A stretch of DNA of 64,000 bases. Source: Pseudomonas helmanticensis. GTDB taxonomy: Bacteria; Pseudomonadota; Gammaproteobacteria; Pseudomonadales; Pseudomonadaceae. The notes beneath the pieces were generated by a model. That model saw nothing but the letters and a program-made list of their open reading frames with translations, was not told the origin of the DNA and ran no database searches. The stretch is taken from positions 2,604,001-2,668,000 of the forward strand of contig NZ_FXUY01000001.1 of NCBI RefSeq assembly GCF_900182985.1, read 5' to 3'. This document shows, piece after piece, positions 15,479 to 23,130 of this stretch. Both the position numbers and the translations under genes were made by a program. The stretch's first letter is position 1; every line of letters starts with the position of its first letter.

Positions 15479-16496
15479 TGGCGTTGGGCGCCTGCAACAA
15501 CCGCGTCCGGTAATCGCCGGGCGTGGTGTCGAACCAGCGGCGGAACGCACGAAAGAAGTTGCTCGGATCGGCGAAACCCAACAGGTAAGCGATCTCCAGC
15601 AAGGTCATGCTCGGCTGCGCCAGATACTGTTCGGCCAGCTCGCGACGGGTGTCATCGAGCAGTTGCTGAAAACTCGTGCCCTCCTCCTGCAAGCGGCGCT
15701 GCAAGGTGCGTTGCGACAAATGCAGGGTCTGCGCCACGGTATCGCGCTTCGGTTCGCCTTGCGGCAGCAACCGGCACAACACCTGCCGCGCCTTGTGCGT
15801 CACGCGACTTTCGGAAAACCGCGCCAGATACTCCCCGGCAAACCGATCGTGCAGCAGCGCCATCGCCTCGTTGGCGGTGGGCAGTGGCGCTTCCATGTCA
15901 GCCCGTTCAAAGATCAACGCATCGTACGGCGCGTTGAACATCAGCGGTGCGTGGAAGGCTTGCTTGTAGGGTTCCAGATCTTCCGGTTCCGCGCCCTGCA
16001 CCAGCACTTTGACCGGGTGCAACGTACGCCCGCTCAGCCAGCCGCACAGGCCCAATGCGCAAGCCAGCGAGGCTTCGGCACTTTGCCGGGTCGGCGGCAA
16101 GTGATCGCCATGCACAGTCAGGATCAGCGCATAGCCTTCTTCGAGCAGACGAAAACTCAGGTCGGCACTTTCGGCGATGATGCGCTGATAACGCACCAGC
16201 CGTTGAAAGCCTTCGGCCAGAGTATTACTCGACATCAACGCATAGCCGGCGACATGAAACGACGCCGGGCGCACCACTTTGCCCATGTTCAGGCCGATCG
16301 CCGGATTGCCGGACAGCTCGACCGCCCGTTGCCAGAGTCGGGTCATGGAATCTTGCGGGAAGCGTGCATCCGGATCATCCAGAGCCGTGTAATCGAGCCC
16401 CAGTTGTTTGAACAGAACCCGGCAATCCAGGCCGTCCATCTCCAATGCTTTGACAATCCCCATCGCCCAGCTTGCAGAAGTCGTTCGTTCGCTCAT
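15435..16496 (-). CDS. AraC/XylS family regulator (OruR/ArgR-like)
   Basis: 353 residues. The N-terminal Arabinose_bd-type domain (residues 20-210, with RLWQRAVELSGNPAIGLNMG) is followed by a C-terminal pair of HTH motifs (residues 240-340: LHLSQRTLQRRLQEEGTSF and LLEIAYLLGFADPSNFFRAF). The layout is that of OruR-type regulators of amino acid use in Pseudomonas, but no target is obvious here. It reads out convergently into trkH. Confidence 0.85.
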   Translation of the reverse strand: MSERTTSASWAMGIVKALEMDGLDCRVLFKQLGLDYTALDDPDARFPQDSMTRLWQRAVELSGNPAIGLNMGKVVRPASFHVAGYALMSSNTLAEGFQRLVRYQRIIAESADLSFRLLEEGYALILTVHGDHLPPTRQSAEASLACALGLCGWLSGRTLHPVKVLVQGAEPEDLEPYKQAFHAPLMFNAPYDALIFERADMEAPLPTANEAMALLHDRFAGEYLARFSESRVTHKARQVLCRLLPQGEPKRDTVAQTLHLSQRTLQRRLQEEGTSFQQLLDDTRRELAEQYLAQPSMTLLEIAYLLGFADPSNFFRAFRRWFDTTPGDYRTRLLQAPNAISDARMPEYTAQTP

Positions 16497-16660
16497 GGCG
16501 TTTTTCTTTTACATGAGGGGCCGCATATTACGGCCTGATTTGCGAAGGATACTAAAGTGGCGCCGATTGTCACTGGCCCACGCCAATGATCACTCTAGAC
16601 TCAAATAAGCTACCCGCAGAACAACTCGTCGCCAGAACAATAACCACAGAGAACGCGGTC

Positions 16661-16972
16661 GTGGAAAACATCAAGCATTTCAACAGCTTCGCTGAGTTCT
16701 ACCCGTATTACCTCAGCGAACACAACAACAGCACCTGCCGCCGCCTGCACTTCATCGGCACGACCCTGGTGATTTTCATTCTGGCGATGACCCTCGCCAA
16801 AGGCGCCTGGCTGTTGTTATTGGCGGTGCCGCTGGCCGGTTACAGCTTTGCCTGGGTCGGCCACTTCTTCTTTGAAAAGAACCGACCGGCGACTTTCCAG
16901 CATCCGCTGTACAGCCTGCTCGGCGACTTTGTCATGTATCGCGACATGATCCTCGGTCGCGTGGCGTTCTAG
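16661..16972 (+). CDS. Mpo1-like (DUF962) membrane protein
   Basis: 103 residues from GTG 16661, the point where homologues begin (VENIKHFNSFAEFYPYYLSEH). Two or more hydrophobic hairpin segments follow, then GHFFFEKNRPATFQHPLYSLLGDFVMYRDM, the DUF962 signature with the His and Glu residues shared with yeast Mpo1, an Fe-dependent dioxygenase acting on 2-hydroxy fatty acids. The bacterial function is unproven. A longer in-frame ATG at 16586 is less likely. It is followed 26 bases later by an HD-domain gene. Confidence 0.82.
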   Translation: MENIKHFNSFAEFYPYYLSEHNNSTCRRLHFIGTTLVIFILAMTLAKGAWLLLLAVPLAGYSFAWVGHFFFEKNRPATFQHPLYSLLGDFVMYRDMILGRVAF

Positions 16973-16998
16973 ATAACAAGAAACAACGAGGATGGCCG

Positions 16999-17589
16999 AT
17001 GAACGCCAATGCCCGCTTCACCCATATGCAGGACGGCACACAAGAGGACTGGGCGATCATCGCCGCCGACTTCAGTGCCTACGCCAAACAGCTGTCGTCG
17101 CGAATTGTGACGCACCTGAAACTGCTCGAAGGTGACTTCGGCGGTTTCCCGGTGGACCGCCTGACCCACTCACTGCAAACCGCGACCCGCGCCTTTCGTG
17201 ACGGGCGCGATGAGGAATACGTGGTTTGCGCGTTGCTGCATGACATTGGCGACACCTTGGGCTCGTATAACCATCCGGACATTGCTGCGGCGATTCTCAA
17301 GCCGTTCGTCAGTGCCGAGAATCTGTGGATGGTCGAAAAGCACGGGGTGTTTCAGGGCTATTACTTCTTTCATCACCTGGGCATGGATCGGCACCTGCGC
17401 GAGCAATTCAAGGCGCATCCACAGTTTCAGGCGACCGCCGAGTTTTGTGCCAAATATGATGCGGCGGCGTTTGATCCGGGCTATGACACGCTGCCGCTGA
17501 GCTTCTTTGAGCCGATGATGGAGCGCTTGTTTGCGCAGCCGAAGAACTCGATTTACAAGGCGGCGATGGAAGAACACACCACGGCCTAA
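16999..17589 (+). CDS. HD-domain protein, PhnZ-like
   Basis: 196 residues. The HD metal motif is H57...H81-D82, in LTHSLQTATRAFRDG and VVCALLHDIGD, with further His at 92, 115 and 125-126 and Asp residues downstream. The LxHSLQTA and ALLHDIG pattern resembles the mixed-valent diiron oxygenases PhnZ/MIOX more than typical HD nucleotidases. Substrate unknown. It is probably co-transcribed with the Mpo1-like gene; Mpo1 is itself an iron oxygenase, so the pair may act in one lipid or phosphonate oxidation route (inference). Confidence 0.8.
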   Translation: MNANARFTHMQDGTQEDWAIIAADFSAYAKQLSSRIVTHLKLLEGDFGGFPVDRLTHSLQTATRAFRDGRDEEYVVCALLHDIGDTLGSYNHPDIAAAILKPFVSAENLWMVEKHGVFQGYYFFHHLGMDRHLREQFKAHPQFQATAEFCAKYDAAAFDPGYDTLPLSFFEPMMERLFAQPKNSIYKAAMEEHTTA

Positions 17590-17663
17590 GATCAACAGAT
17601 CGCAGCCTTCGGCAGCTCCTACACAGGCTCCATGTAGGAGCTGCCGAAGGCTGCGATCTTTTG
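17589..17663. repeat. REP-type inverted repeat (GATCGCAGCC family)
   Basis: Arms of about 29 bp between the convergent HD-domain and phosphoesterase genes; it begins at the stop codon of the former. Confidence 0.9.
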
Positions 17664-17666
17664 CTT

Positions 17667-18482
17667 CTAAGCGAGTTCGGCGACTTTGGCGGCCTTGAGC
17701 TCCGCCTCCCGTGCCTGCGCATCCGCTAACCGATACAACTCGATCGAGCCATCCCAGTGCTCGATCAACGCCGTACACGACTCCACCCAATCGCCGCAAT
17801 TGAGGTAATCGACCTCGCCGACCTTGCGGATCTCGGCATGGTGAATGTGCCCGCAGACCACACCCTGCAATCCGCGCTTCACGCACTCATGGGCGATGGC
17901 TTCCTCAAAGTCGCTGATGAAACTCACCGCGGTTTTCACCTTGTGTTTGAGGTACGCCGACAGCGACCAGTAACCGTAGCCATACCGGGCGCGCCAGTGG
18001 TTGAGCCAGCGATTGAGGGTCAGGGTGAATTCGTAGGCCGAATCGCCGAGAAACGCCAGCCAGCGGTGATAACGGGTGATCACATCAAACTGATCGCCGT
18101 GAATCACCAGCAGATGCCGGCCGTCTGCGGTGACGTGCACCGCTTCGTCGACCAATTGAATGTTGCCGAGGATCAGCTTTGAGTAACGGCGCAGGAATTC
18201 ATCGTGATTGCCGGTGACGTAAATCACCTCGGTGCCGCGTTTGCTCATGGTCAGCAAGCGGCGAATCACATTGGTGTGCGCCTGCGGCCAGTACATGCCG
18301 CCGCGCAGTTTCCAGCCATCGATGATGTCGCCCACCAGGTAGATCTTGTCGGCGTGGTAGCCCTTGAGAAACTGCGACAAGTGTTCCGCCTGGCAATCGC
18401 GCGTGCCCAGGTGCACGTCGGAGATCCACAGGGTTCGCACCCGTTGTTTGCGGCTGGGTTTGGCGAGCTCGGCGCTGGTCAT
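17667..18482 (-). CDS. Calcineurin-like phosphoesterase, LpxH-related
   Basis: 271 residues with the metallophosphatase motifs in order: WISDVHLGTRD, LVGDIIDGW, VTGNHDEF, VIHGDQFD and VVCGHIHHAEI. The set matches UDP-2,3-diacylglucosamine pyrophosphatase-like proteins (COG2908). Pseudomonas also has a true LpxH elsewhere, so this is probably a paralogue acting on another phosphoester. ATG 18482 is preceded by AGAGGG; an upstream in-frame start extends into poorly conserved sequence. Divergent from an AraC gene. Confidence 0.88.
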   Translation of the reverse strand: MTSAELAKPSRKQRVRTLWISDVHLGTRDCQAEHLSQFLKGYHADKIYLVGDIIDGWKLRGGMYWPQAHTNVIRRLLTMSKRGTEVIYVTGNHDEFLRRYSKLILGNIQLVDEAVHVTADGRHLLVIHGDQFDVITRYHRWLAFLGDSAYEFTLTLNRWLNHWRARYGYGYWSLSAYLKHKVKTAVSFISDFEEAIAHECVKRGLQGVVCGHIHHAEIRKVGEVDYLNCGDWVESCTALIEHWDGSIELYRLADAQAREAELKAAKVAELA

Positions 18483-18615
18483 GGGCAACCCTCTGCGATG
18501 TTTTCGCCAGAGTGCGCCCGTCCGGTTAATCGTCCATGACAGGCGCGAGTCAGTCCTGTGACAGCGCAGTCCGTGCCGCTCGGTGTAGACTGCTGGCCTG
18601 CCCGGAGACCTGTTC

Positions 18616-19380
18616 ATGCGCCCGATTCTTACCCTGCGTCAGTACACCCGCGACCTGATCGTCCACAGCCACGAGCACGCCCAATTGGTGTTCGGGCTGT
18701 CCGGCGCGCTGGACTTCGAGGTCGAAGGCTGTGGCAGCCAGGTGCGCCAGCAAAGTTTCGTGGTCATCCCGTCCGGCGCCCATCACGCCTGCGGCAGTCC
18801 CGACGGTAGTCGTTGCCTGGTGATGGACATCCCTGACGGCCAATGGCTGGTCCATTCGCTGGGCGAACATGCCGATGCCAGTCGCCGCTTGCTCGAACGA
18901 CCGGCGCGTTTGTCGCTGGATTCGGGGCAGAGCCAATTGGTCAACTGGCTGGCGAACAGCCCGGTCAGCGATCCGCTGATCGCGCAGCAAGGCGCGGTGT
19001 TGCTGCTGGCCAGCCTCAATCATGCGCAACCTGCCGAACTCGCCGCCCGCCGTCTGCCCTACGCGGCACTGGATGCGTACATCGAGCAAAACGCCGGGTA
19101 TCCGCTGCAAGTCGCCGATCTGGCACGCGTTGCCGGGTTATCCAGCGCGCGTCTGCATGCACGGTTCATGGCGGAATGCGGGCAGACGCCGATGGATTAC
19201 ATGCGCAGTCGGCGCTTGCATCTGGCGGTGCAACTGCTGCGCGATACGGTTTTGCCCATGGGTGAAATTGCCAGCCGCGTCGGTTACAACTCGCAGAGTG
19301 CGTTCTCGGCCGCCGTCCTGCGCGAGTTCGGCGCATCACCCGGCCAGCTTCGGCGCGATTCTCGCGACAAAAGACAATAG
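18616..19380 (+). CDS. AraC family regulator with N-terminal cupin domain
   Basis: 254 residues. A cupin/AraC_binding domain (HSHEHAQLVFGLSGALDFE, residues 15-80) precedes two HTH motifs (VADLARVAGLSSARLHARFM and MGEIASRVGYNSQSAFSAAV). It is next to, and codirectional with, an EamA exporter, which could be its target, although a 250-base repeat block separates them. Confidence 0.87.
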   Translation: MRPILTLRQYTRDLIVHSHEHAQLVFGLSGALDFEVEGCGSQVRQQSFVVIPSGAHHACGSPDGSRCLVMDIPDGQWLVHSLGEHADASRRLLERPARLSLDSGQSQLVNWLANSPVSDPLIAQQGAVLLLASLNHAQPAELAARRLPYAALDAYIEQNAGYPLQVADLARVAGLSSARLHARFMAECGQTPMDYMRSRRLHLAVQLLRDTVLPMGEIASRVGYNSQSAFSAAVLREFGASPGQLRRDSRDKRQ

Positions 19381-19414
19381 CCTGCCGACAGACTCTTGGC
19401 CCTCAACCATTCAT

Positions 19415-19596
19415 GATCGTTCCCACGTTGATCGTTCCCACGTTGATCGTTCCCACGCTCTGCGTGGGAATGCAGGCCGTGACGCTCCGCGTCACTGGAC
19501 GCAGAGCGTCCCCAGAGGCATTCCCACGCAGAGCGTGGGAACGATCAACGCGGAGCGTCCCTGGAGGCATTCCCACGCAGAGCGTGGGAACGATCA
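19415..19596. repeat. GTTCCCACGC palindromic repeat block with three leading half-copies
   Basis: GATCGTTCCCACGTT occurs in tandem at 19415, 19430 and (as GATCGTTCCCACGCT) 19445, then a full inverted element and a second inverted arm follow. It ends with CGTGGGAACGATCA. Confidence 0.88.
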
Positions 19597-19634
19597 ATGC
19601 ATCACAACGAATCGTGTCTGGATTAAGGATTGCA

Positions 19635-20528
19635 ATGACTCCGCGTACCGCCCTCGGCGCTTTGCACATTGGTGCTTTGATGTTTGGCCTGACCGGTGTG
19701 TTCGGCAAACTCGCTGCCGCCTCGCCTGCCGTGATTGTTTTCGGCCGCGCGGCTTTTGCGGTGCTGGTCCTGGCGTTTTTCGTGCGTTTTGCCAGCCAGA
19801 ACGGCTGGCAAAAACTGCAGGCGCTGGACTATCGACGCCTCGCCCTCAGCGGAGTGTTGCTGGCCGGGCACTGGGTGAGTTTCTTCATTTCGGTGAAAGT
19901 CGCCGGCGTCGCTATCGCCACTTTGGGTTTTGCCAGTTTTCCGGCCTTCACGGTGATTCTCGAAGGGCTGATCTTCCGCGAACGCATTCGCGCCAATGAA
20001 ATTCTGCTGGTGGTACTGGTCAGCATCGGCCTGATTCTGGTGACCCCGGCCTTCGATCTGGGCAGCGGTGCCACCGTCGGTTTACTCTGGTCGGTGCTGT
20101 CGGGATTGCTGTTTTCTCTACTGTCGCTGACCAACCGCGCCAGCTCCGGACGCATCCCGGCCGTGCAGGCGGCGCTGTGTCAAAACGTGGTGGTGGCCCT
20201 GTGTTTGCTGCCGGTCGCGGCACCGCAACTGAACGCAGTGCGCGCGCTGGACTGGTTGTGGATCGCCCTGCTCGGGGTGTTCTGCACCGGTGTCGCCCAC
20301 AGCCTGTTCGTCGCCAGCCTGGCGGTGATCAAGGCGCGCACGGCGGCGGTGGTGTTTGCGATGGAGCCGGTTTACGGCATCACCGTGGCCTGGCTGCTGT
20401 TCAATGAAAACCCGACGCCGAAGATGTTGATCGGCGGCGCGCTGATCATCGTCGCCATCGTCGTGTCGGCGCGGATGTCAGGCCATGCCGACAGAAAAAC
20501 CGTCGCCGCCGAGGCTGCGTCTCACTGA
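19635..20528 (+). CDS. EamA family (DMT) transporter
   Basis: 297 residues with ten predicted membrane helices in two EamA halves. The first half includes LTGVFGKLAAASPAVIVFGRA; the second has EPVYGITVAWLLFNE, the typical EamA end motif, and a hydrophilic tail. Likely an exporter of small metabolites or amino acids. AAGGA precedes ATG 19635. Its last 7 bases overlap the convergent SelT/W gene. Confidence 0.88.
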   Translation: MTPRTALGALHIGALMFGLTGVFGKLAAASPAVIVFGRAAFAVLVLAFFVRFASQNGWQKLQALDYRRLALSGVLLAGHWVSFFISVKVAGVAIATLGFASFPAFTVILEGLIFRERIRANEILLVVLVSIGLILVTPAFDLGSGATVGLLWSVLSGLLFSLLSLTNRASSGRIPAVQAALCQNVVVALCLLPVAAPQLNAVRALDWLWIALLGVFCTGVAHSLFVASLAVIKARTAAVVFAMEPVYGITVAWLLFNENPTPKMLIGGALIIVAIVVSARMSGHADRKTVAAEAASH

Positions 20529-20809
20529 GTGCGGTCGTTGTGGCCGAGGTCGCGGTCAGGATCGATCTGATCGCGCACCCGCTGTTTCAACACCTTGGCC
20601 TCCGGAAACCCGCCATCGGCCTTGCGCTCCCAGATCTGCACGCCTGCGCAGGTAATGTGAAACACCCCGCCGGTGCCCGGCACCAGTGAGACTTTGCCGA
20701 GATCATCGGCAAACGTGCTGAGCAGTTCCTGCGCCAGCCACGCGGCGCGCAGCAGCCACTGGCATTGGGTGCAATAAGTGATGACAACTTCGGCTTTGGC
20801 GACAGTCAT
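20522..20809 (-). CDS. SelT/SelW/SelH family protein (CxxC form)
   Basis: 95 residues, thioredoxin-like Rdx fold: VVITYCTQCQWLLRAAWLAQELL, with Cys13/Cys16 in place of the Cys/Sec pair of animal SelW, and GGVFHITCAGVQIWERKADGGFPE. Bacterial members are presumed thiol redox proteins without a known partner. Divergent from plpD. Confidence 0.92.
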   Translation of the reverse strand: MTVAKAEVVITYCTQCQWLLRAAWLAQELLSTFADDLGKVSLVPGTGGVFHITCAGVQIWERKADGGFPEAKVLKQRVRDQIDPDRDLGHNDRTQ

Positions 20810-20842
20810 GTTCGCTGAAACTCCTGAGACAGAGGGCGCCGC

Positions 20843-20848
20843 TATAAT
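20843..20848 (+). promoter_or_regulatory. Candidate -10 element of plpD
   Basis: A perfect TATAAT 33 bases before the plpD ATG. I see no good -35 match at the right distance. Confidence 0.4.
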
Positions 20849-20880
20849 AGCCGGCTTTATCGCTTGCCCCGAGACTCACA

Positions 20881-23082
20881 ATGCGCCGTCTGCTGTTCTG
20901 CCTGCTGCTTGGATTCCTCCCTTTGTTCGCTCATGCCGGCGTCGATGCCAGTGACGCGACGCGCCCGAAAGTCGGCCTGGTGCTGTCCGGCGGCGCCGCG
21001 CGCGGGTTGGCGCATATCGGCGTGCTCAAGGCCCTGGAAGAGCAAGGCATCAAGATCGATGCGATTGCCGGAACCAGCATGGGCGCCGTGGTCGGTGGCC
21101 TGTATGCGTCAGGCTACAAGATCGATGAGCTGGAAAAACTCGCGCTGAACATCGACTGGCAAGCCGCGCTGTCCGACGCCCCGCCGCGTGAGGACGTACC
21201 GTTCCGGCGCAAACAGGACGACCGCGACTTTCTGGTGAAGCAAAAACTCAGCTTCCGTGACGATGGCAGTCTCGGCCTGCCGCTGGGGGTGATTCAGGGC
21301 CAGAACCTCGCGTTGCTGCTGGAAAGCCTGCTGGCCCACACCAGTGACACCCGCGACTTCGACAAACTGCCGATCCCCTTCCGCGCCGTCGCCACCGACA
21401 TCGCCAACGGTGAAAAAGTGGTGTTCCGCAAAGGTCACTTGCCTCAGGTGATCCGCGCCAGCATGTCGATCCCGGCGGTGTTCGCCCCGGTCGAACTTGA
21501 TGGCCGGCTGCTGGTGGACGGCGGCATGACCGACAACATCCCTCTCGATGTCGTGCGGGCGATGGGCGTCGACGTCGCCATCGTGGTCGATATCGGCACG
21601 CCGCTGCGCAACCGCAAACAACTGACCACGGTGGTCGACGTGTTGAATCAGTCGATCACCCTGATGACCCGCAGTAACTCGGAAGAACAACTGGCCGCGC
21701 TGAAACCTTCGGACGTGTTGATTCAACCGGCGCTGGCGGCGTTCGGCGTCACCGATTTCGGCAAAGCCCAGGAAATGATCGACGCCGGTTACCGCGCGAC
21801 GAAAATCCTCGATGCACGCCTCGCCCGACTGAAACCTGCCGAGTCCCAGGATGCCGAACTCAACGCCGCACGCTCGCCGGGTCAGCGCACACCGATCATC
21901 ACCGCGATCAAGGTCGAGAACGACTCGAAAGTCGATGACGATGTGATCCGCTATTACATACGCCAGCACATCGGCGAGCCGTTGGATCTGGGTCGCCTGC
22001 ATTCGGACATGGGCACCCTGTACGGCCTCGACTATTTCGAGCAAGTGCAGTACCGCGTGGTGCACAAGGGGCAAGATCACACCCTTGTGATCAGCGCCCG
22101 CGGCAAGCGCAGCGGCACCGATTATCTGCGCGTGGGCCTTAACCTGTCGGACGACATGCGCGGCGACAGCGCCTTCAACCTCGGCGCCAGTTACCGTATC
22201 AACGGCATCAACCGCCTCGGCGCAGAATGGCTGACCCGCGCGCAGATCGGCGACAAACAAGAGTTGTACAGCGAGTTCTATCAGCCGCTGGACGTCGGTT
22301 CGCGTTATTTCGTTGCGCCGTATGCGTCGTTCGAGGCACAGAACGTCGATTCGGTGCTCGATAACGATCCGGTCGCGCAATACCGCGTCGAGCGCTACGG
22401 GTTCGGCCTCAACCTCGGTCGACAGATCGGCAACAACGGTGAAATACGTTTCGGTGTCGGTGAAGCCTGGGGCAAGGCTGACGTGCGCATTGGCGATCAG
22501 GATCTGCCAAGCGAAAGCTTCACCGAAGGCTTCTACTCGCTAAAGTACTCCTACGATTCGCTGGACAACGTTTACTACCCTCACGAAGGCAAGGACATCA
22601 GCCTGACGCTGATGCAGTTCGAACCAAGCCTGGGCTCGGACACGCGCTATCGGCAGTGGGAGTTCAAACTCGACAAAGCCATGAGTCGTGGGCCGGACAC
22701 GCTGATTCTCGGCGGTCGTTATGGACGCACGCTGGACAATGCCAACGTGGTGACGTCGAGCTTCCTGCTAGGCGGCGCACGGCAGTTGTCGGGTTTCCGC
22801 GAGGATTCGGTGTCGGGGCAGAATGTCAGCCTGATGCGCGCGGTGTATTACCGCAGGCTGACGCCGCGCTCGTACCTGCCACTGGATTTCCCGCTGTACG
22901 CCGGTGCTTCGCTGGAACGCGGGCGGGCGTGGAACAATGACAATGAGTTCGACAGCGGCTACATCAATGCGGCGAGCGTGTTTATTGGCTTCGATACGCC
23001 GTTGGGGCCGTTGAATTTCAGTTATGGACTGAATGATGCAAATGAGCAGGCGGTGTACCTGAACCTCGGCCAAACCTTCTGA
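20881..23082 (+). CDS. plpD: PlpD-type patatin phospholipase autotransporter (type Vd secretion)
   Basis: 733 residues: signal peptide (1-20), patatin domain (about 30-230), POTRA-like segment (about 320-400) and a C-terminal 16-strand Omp85-type barrel. The catalytic dyad is visible: Ser66 in GTSMG and the Asp of DGGMTDNIPLD near 213; GGAARG forms the oxyanion hole. The barrel ends in Phe (LGQTF), as required for BAM recognition. P. aeruginosa PlpD is the founding member of type Vd secretion: a phospholipase A1 whose passenger is cleaved and released. The whole architecture on one chain supports the same mechanism here. Confidence 0.92.
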   Translation: MRRLLFCLLLGFLPLFAHAGVDASDATRPKVGLVLSGGAARGLAHIGVLKALEEQGIKIDAIAGTSMGAVVGGLYASGYKIDELEKLALNIDWQAALSDAPPREDVPFRRKQDDRDFLVKQKLSFRDDGSLGLPLGVIQGQNLALLLESLLAHTSDTRDFDKLPIPFRAVATDIANGEKVVFRKGHLPQVIRASMSIPAVFAPVELDGRLLVDGGMTDNIPLDVVRAMGVDVAIVVDIGTPLRNRKQLTTVVDVLNQSITLMTRSNSEEQLAALKPSDVLIQPALAAFGVTDFGKAQEMIDAGYRATKILDARLARLKPAESQDAELNAARSPGQRTPIITAIKVENDSKVDDDVIRYYIRQHIGEPLDLGRLHSDMGTLYGLDYFEQVQYRVVHKGQDHTLVISARGKRSGTDYLRVGLNLSDDMRGDSAFNLGASYRINGINRLGAEWLTRAQIGDKQELYSEFYQPLDVGSRYFVAPYASFEAQNVDSVLDNDPVAQYRVERYGFGLNLGRQIGNNGEIRFGVGEAWGKADVRIGDQDLPSESFTEGFYSLKYSYDSLDNVYYPHEGKDISLTLMQFEPSLGSDTRYRQWEFKLDKAMSRGPDTLILGGRYGRTLDNANVVTSSFLLGGARQLSGFREDSVSGQNVSLMRAVYYRRLTPRSYLPLDFPLYAGASLERGRAWNNDNEFDSGYINAASVFIGFDTPLGPLNFSYGLNDANEQAVYLNLGQTF

Positions 23083-23130
23083 CCCGTGTAGGAGCTGTAG
23101 CCACAGTGCCAATGGGGGAGCGCATAAAAC

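Noticed and set aside
21109..22380. 423-codon minus-strand frame opposite plpD
   Set aside because: Shadow; plpD on the plus strand has signal peptide, catalytic motifs and barrel end.
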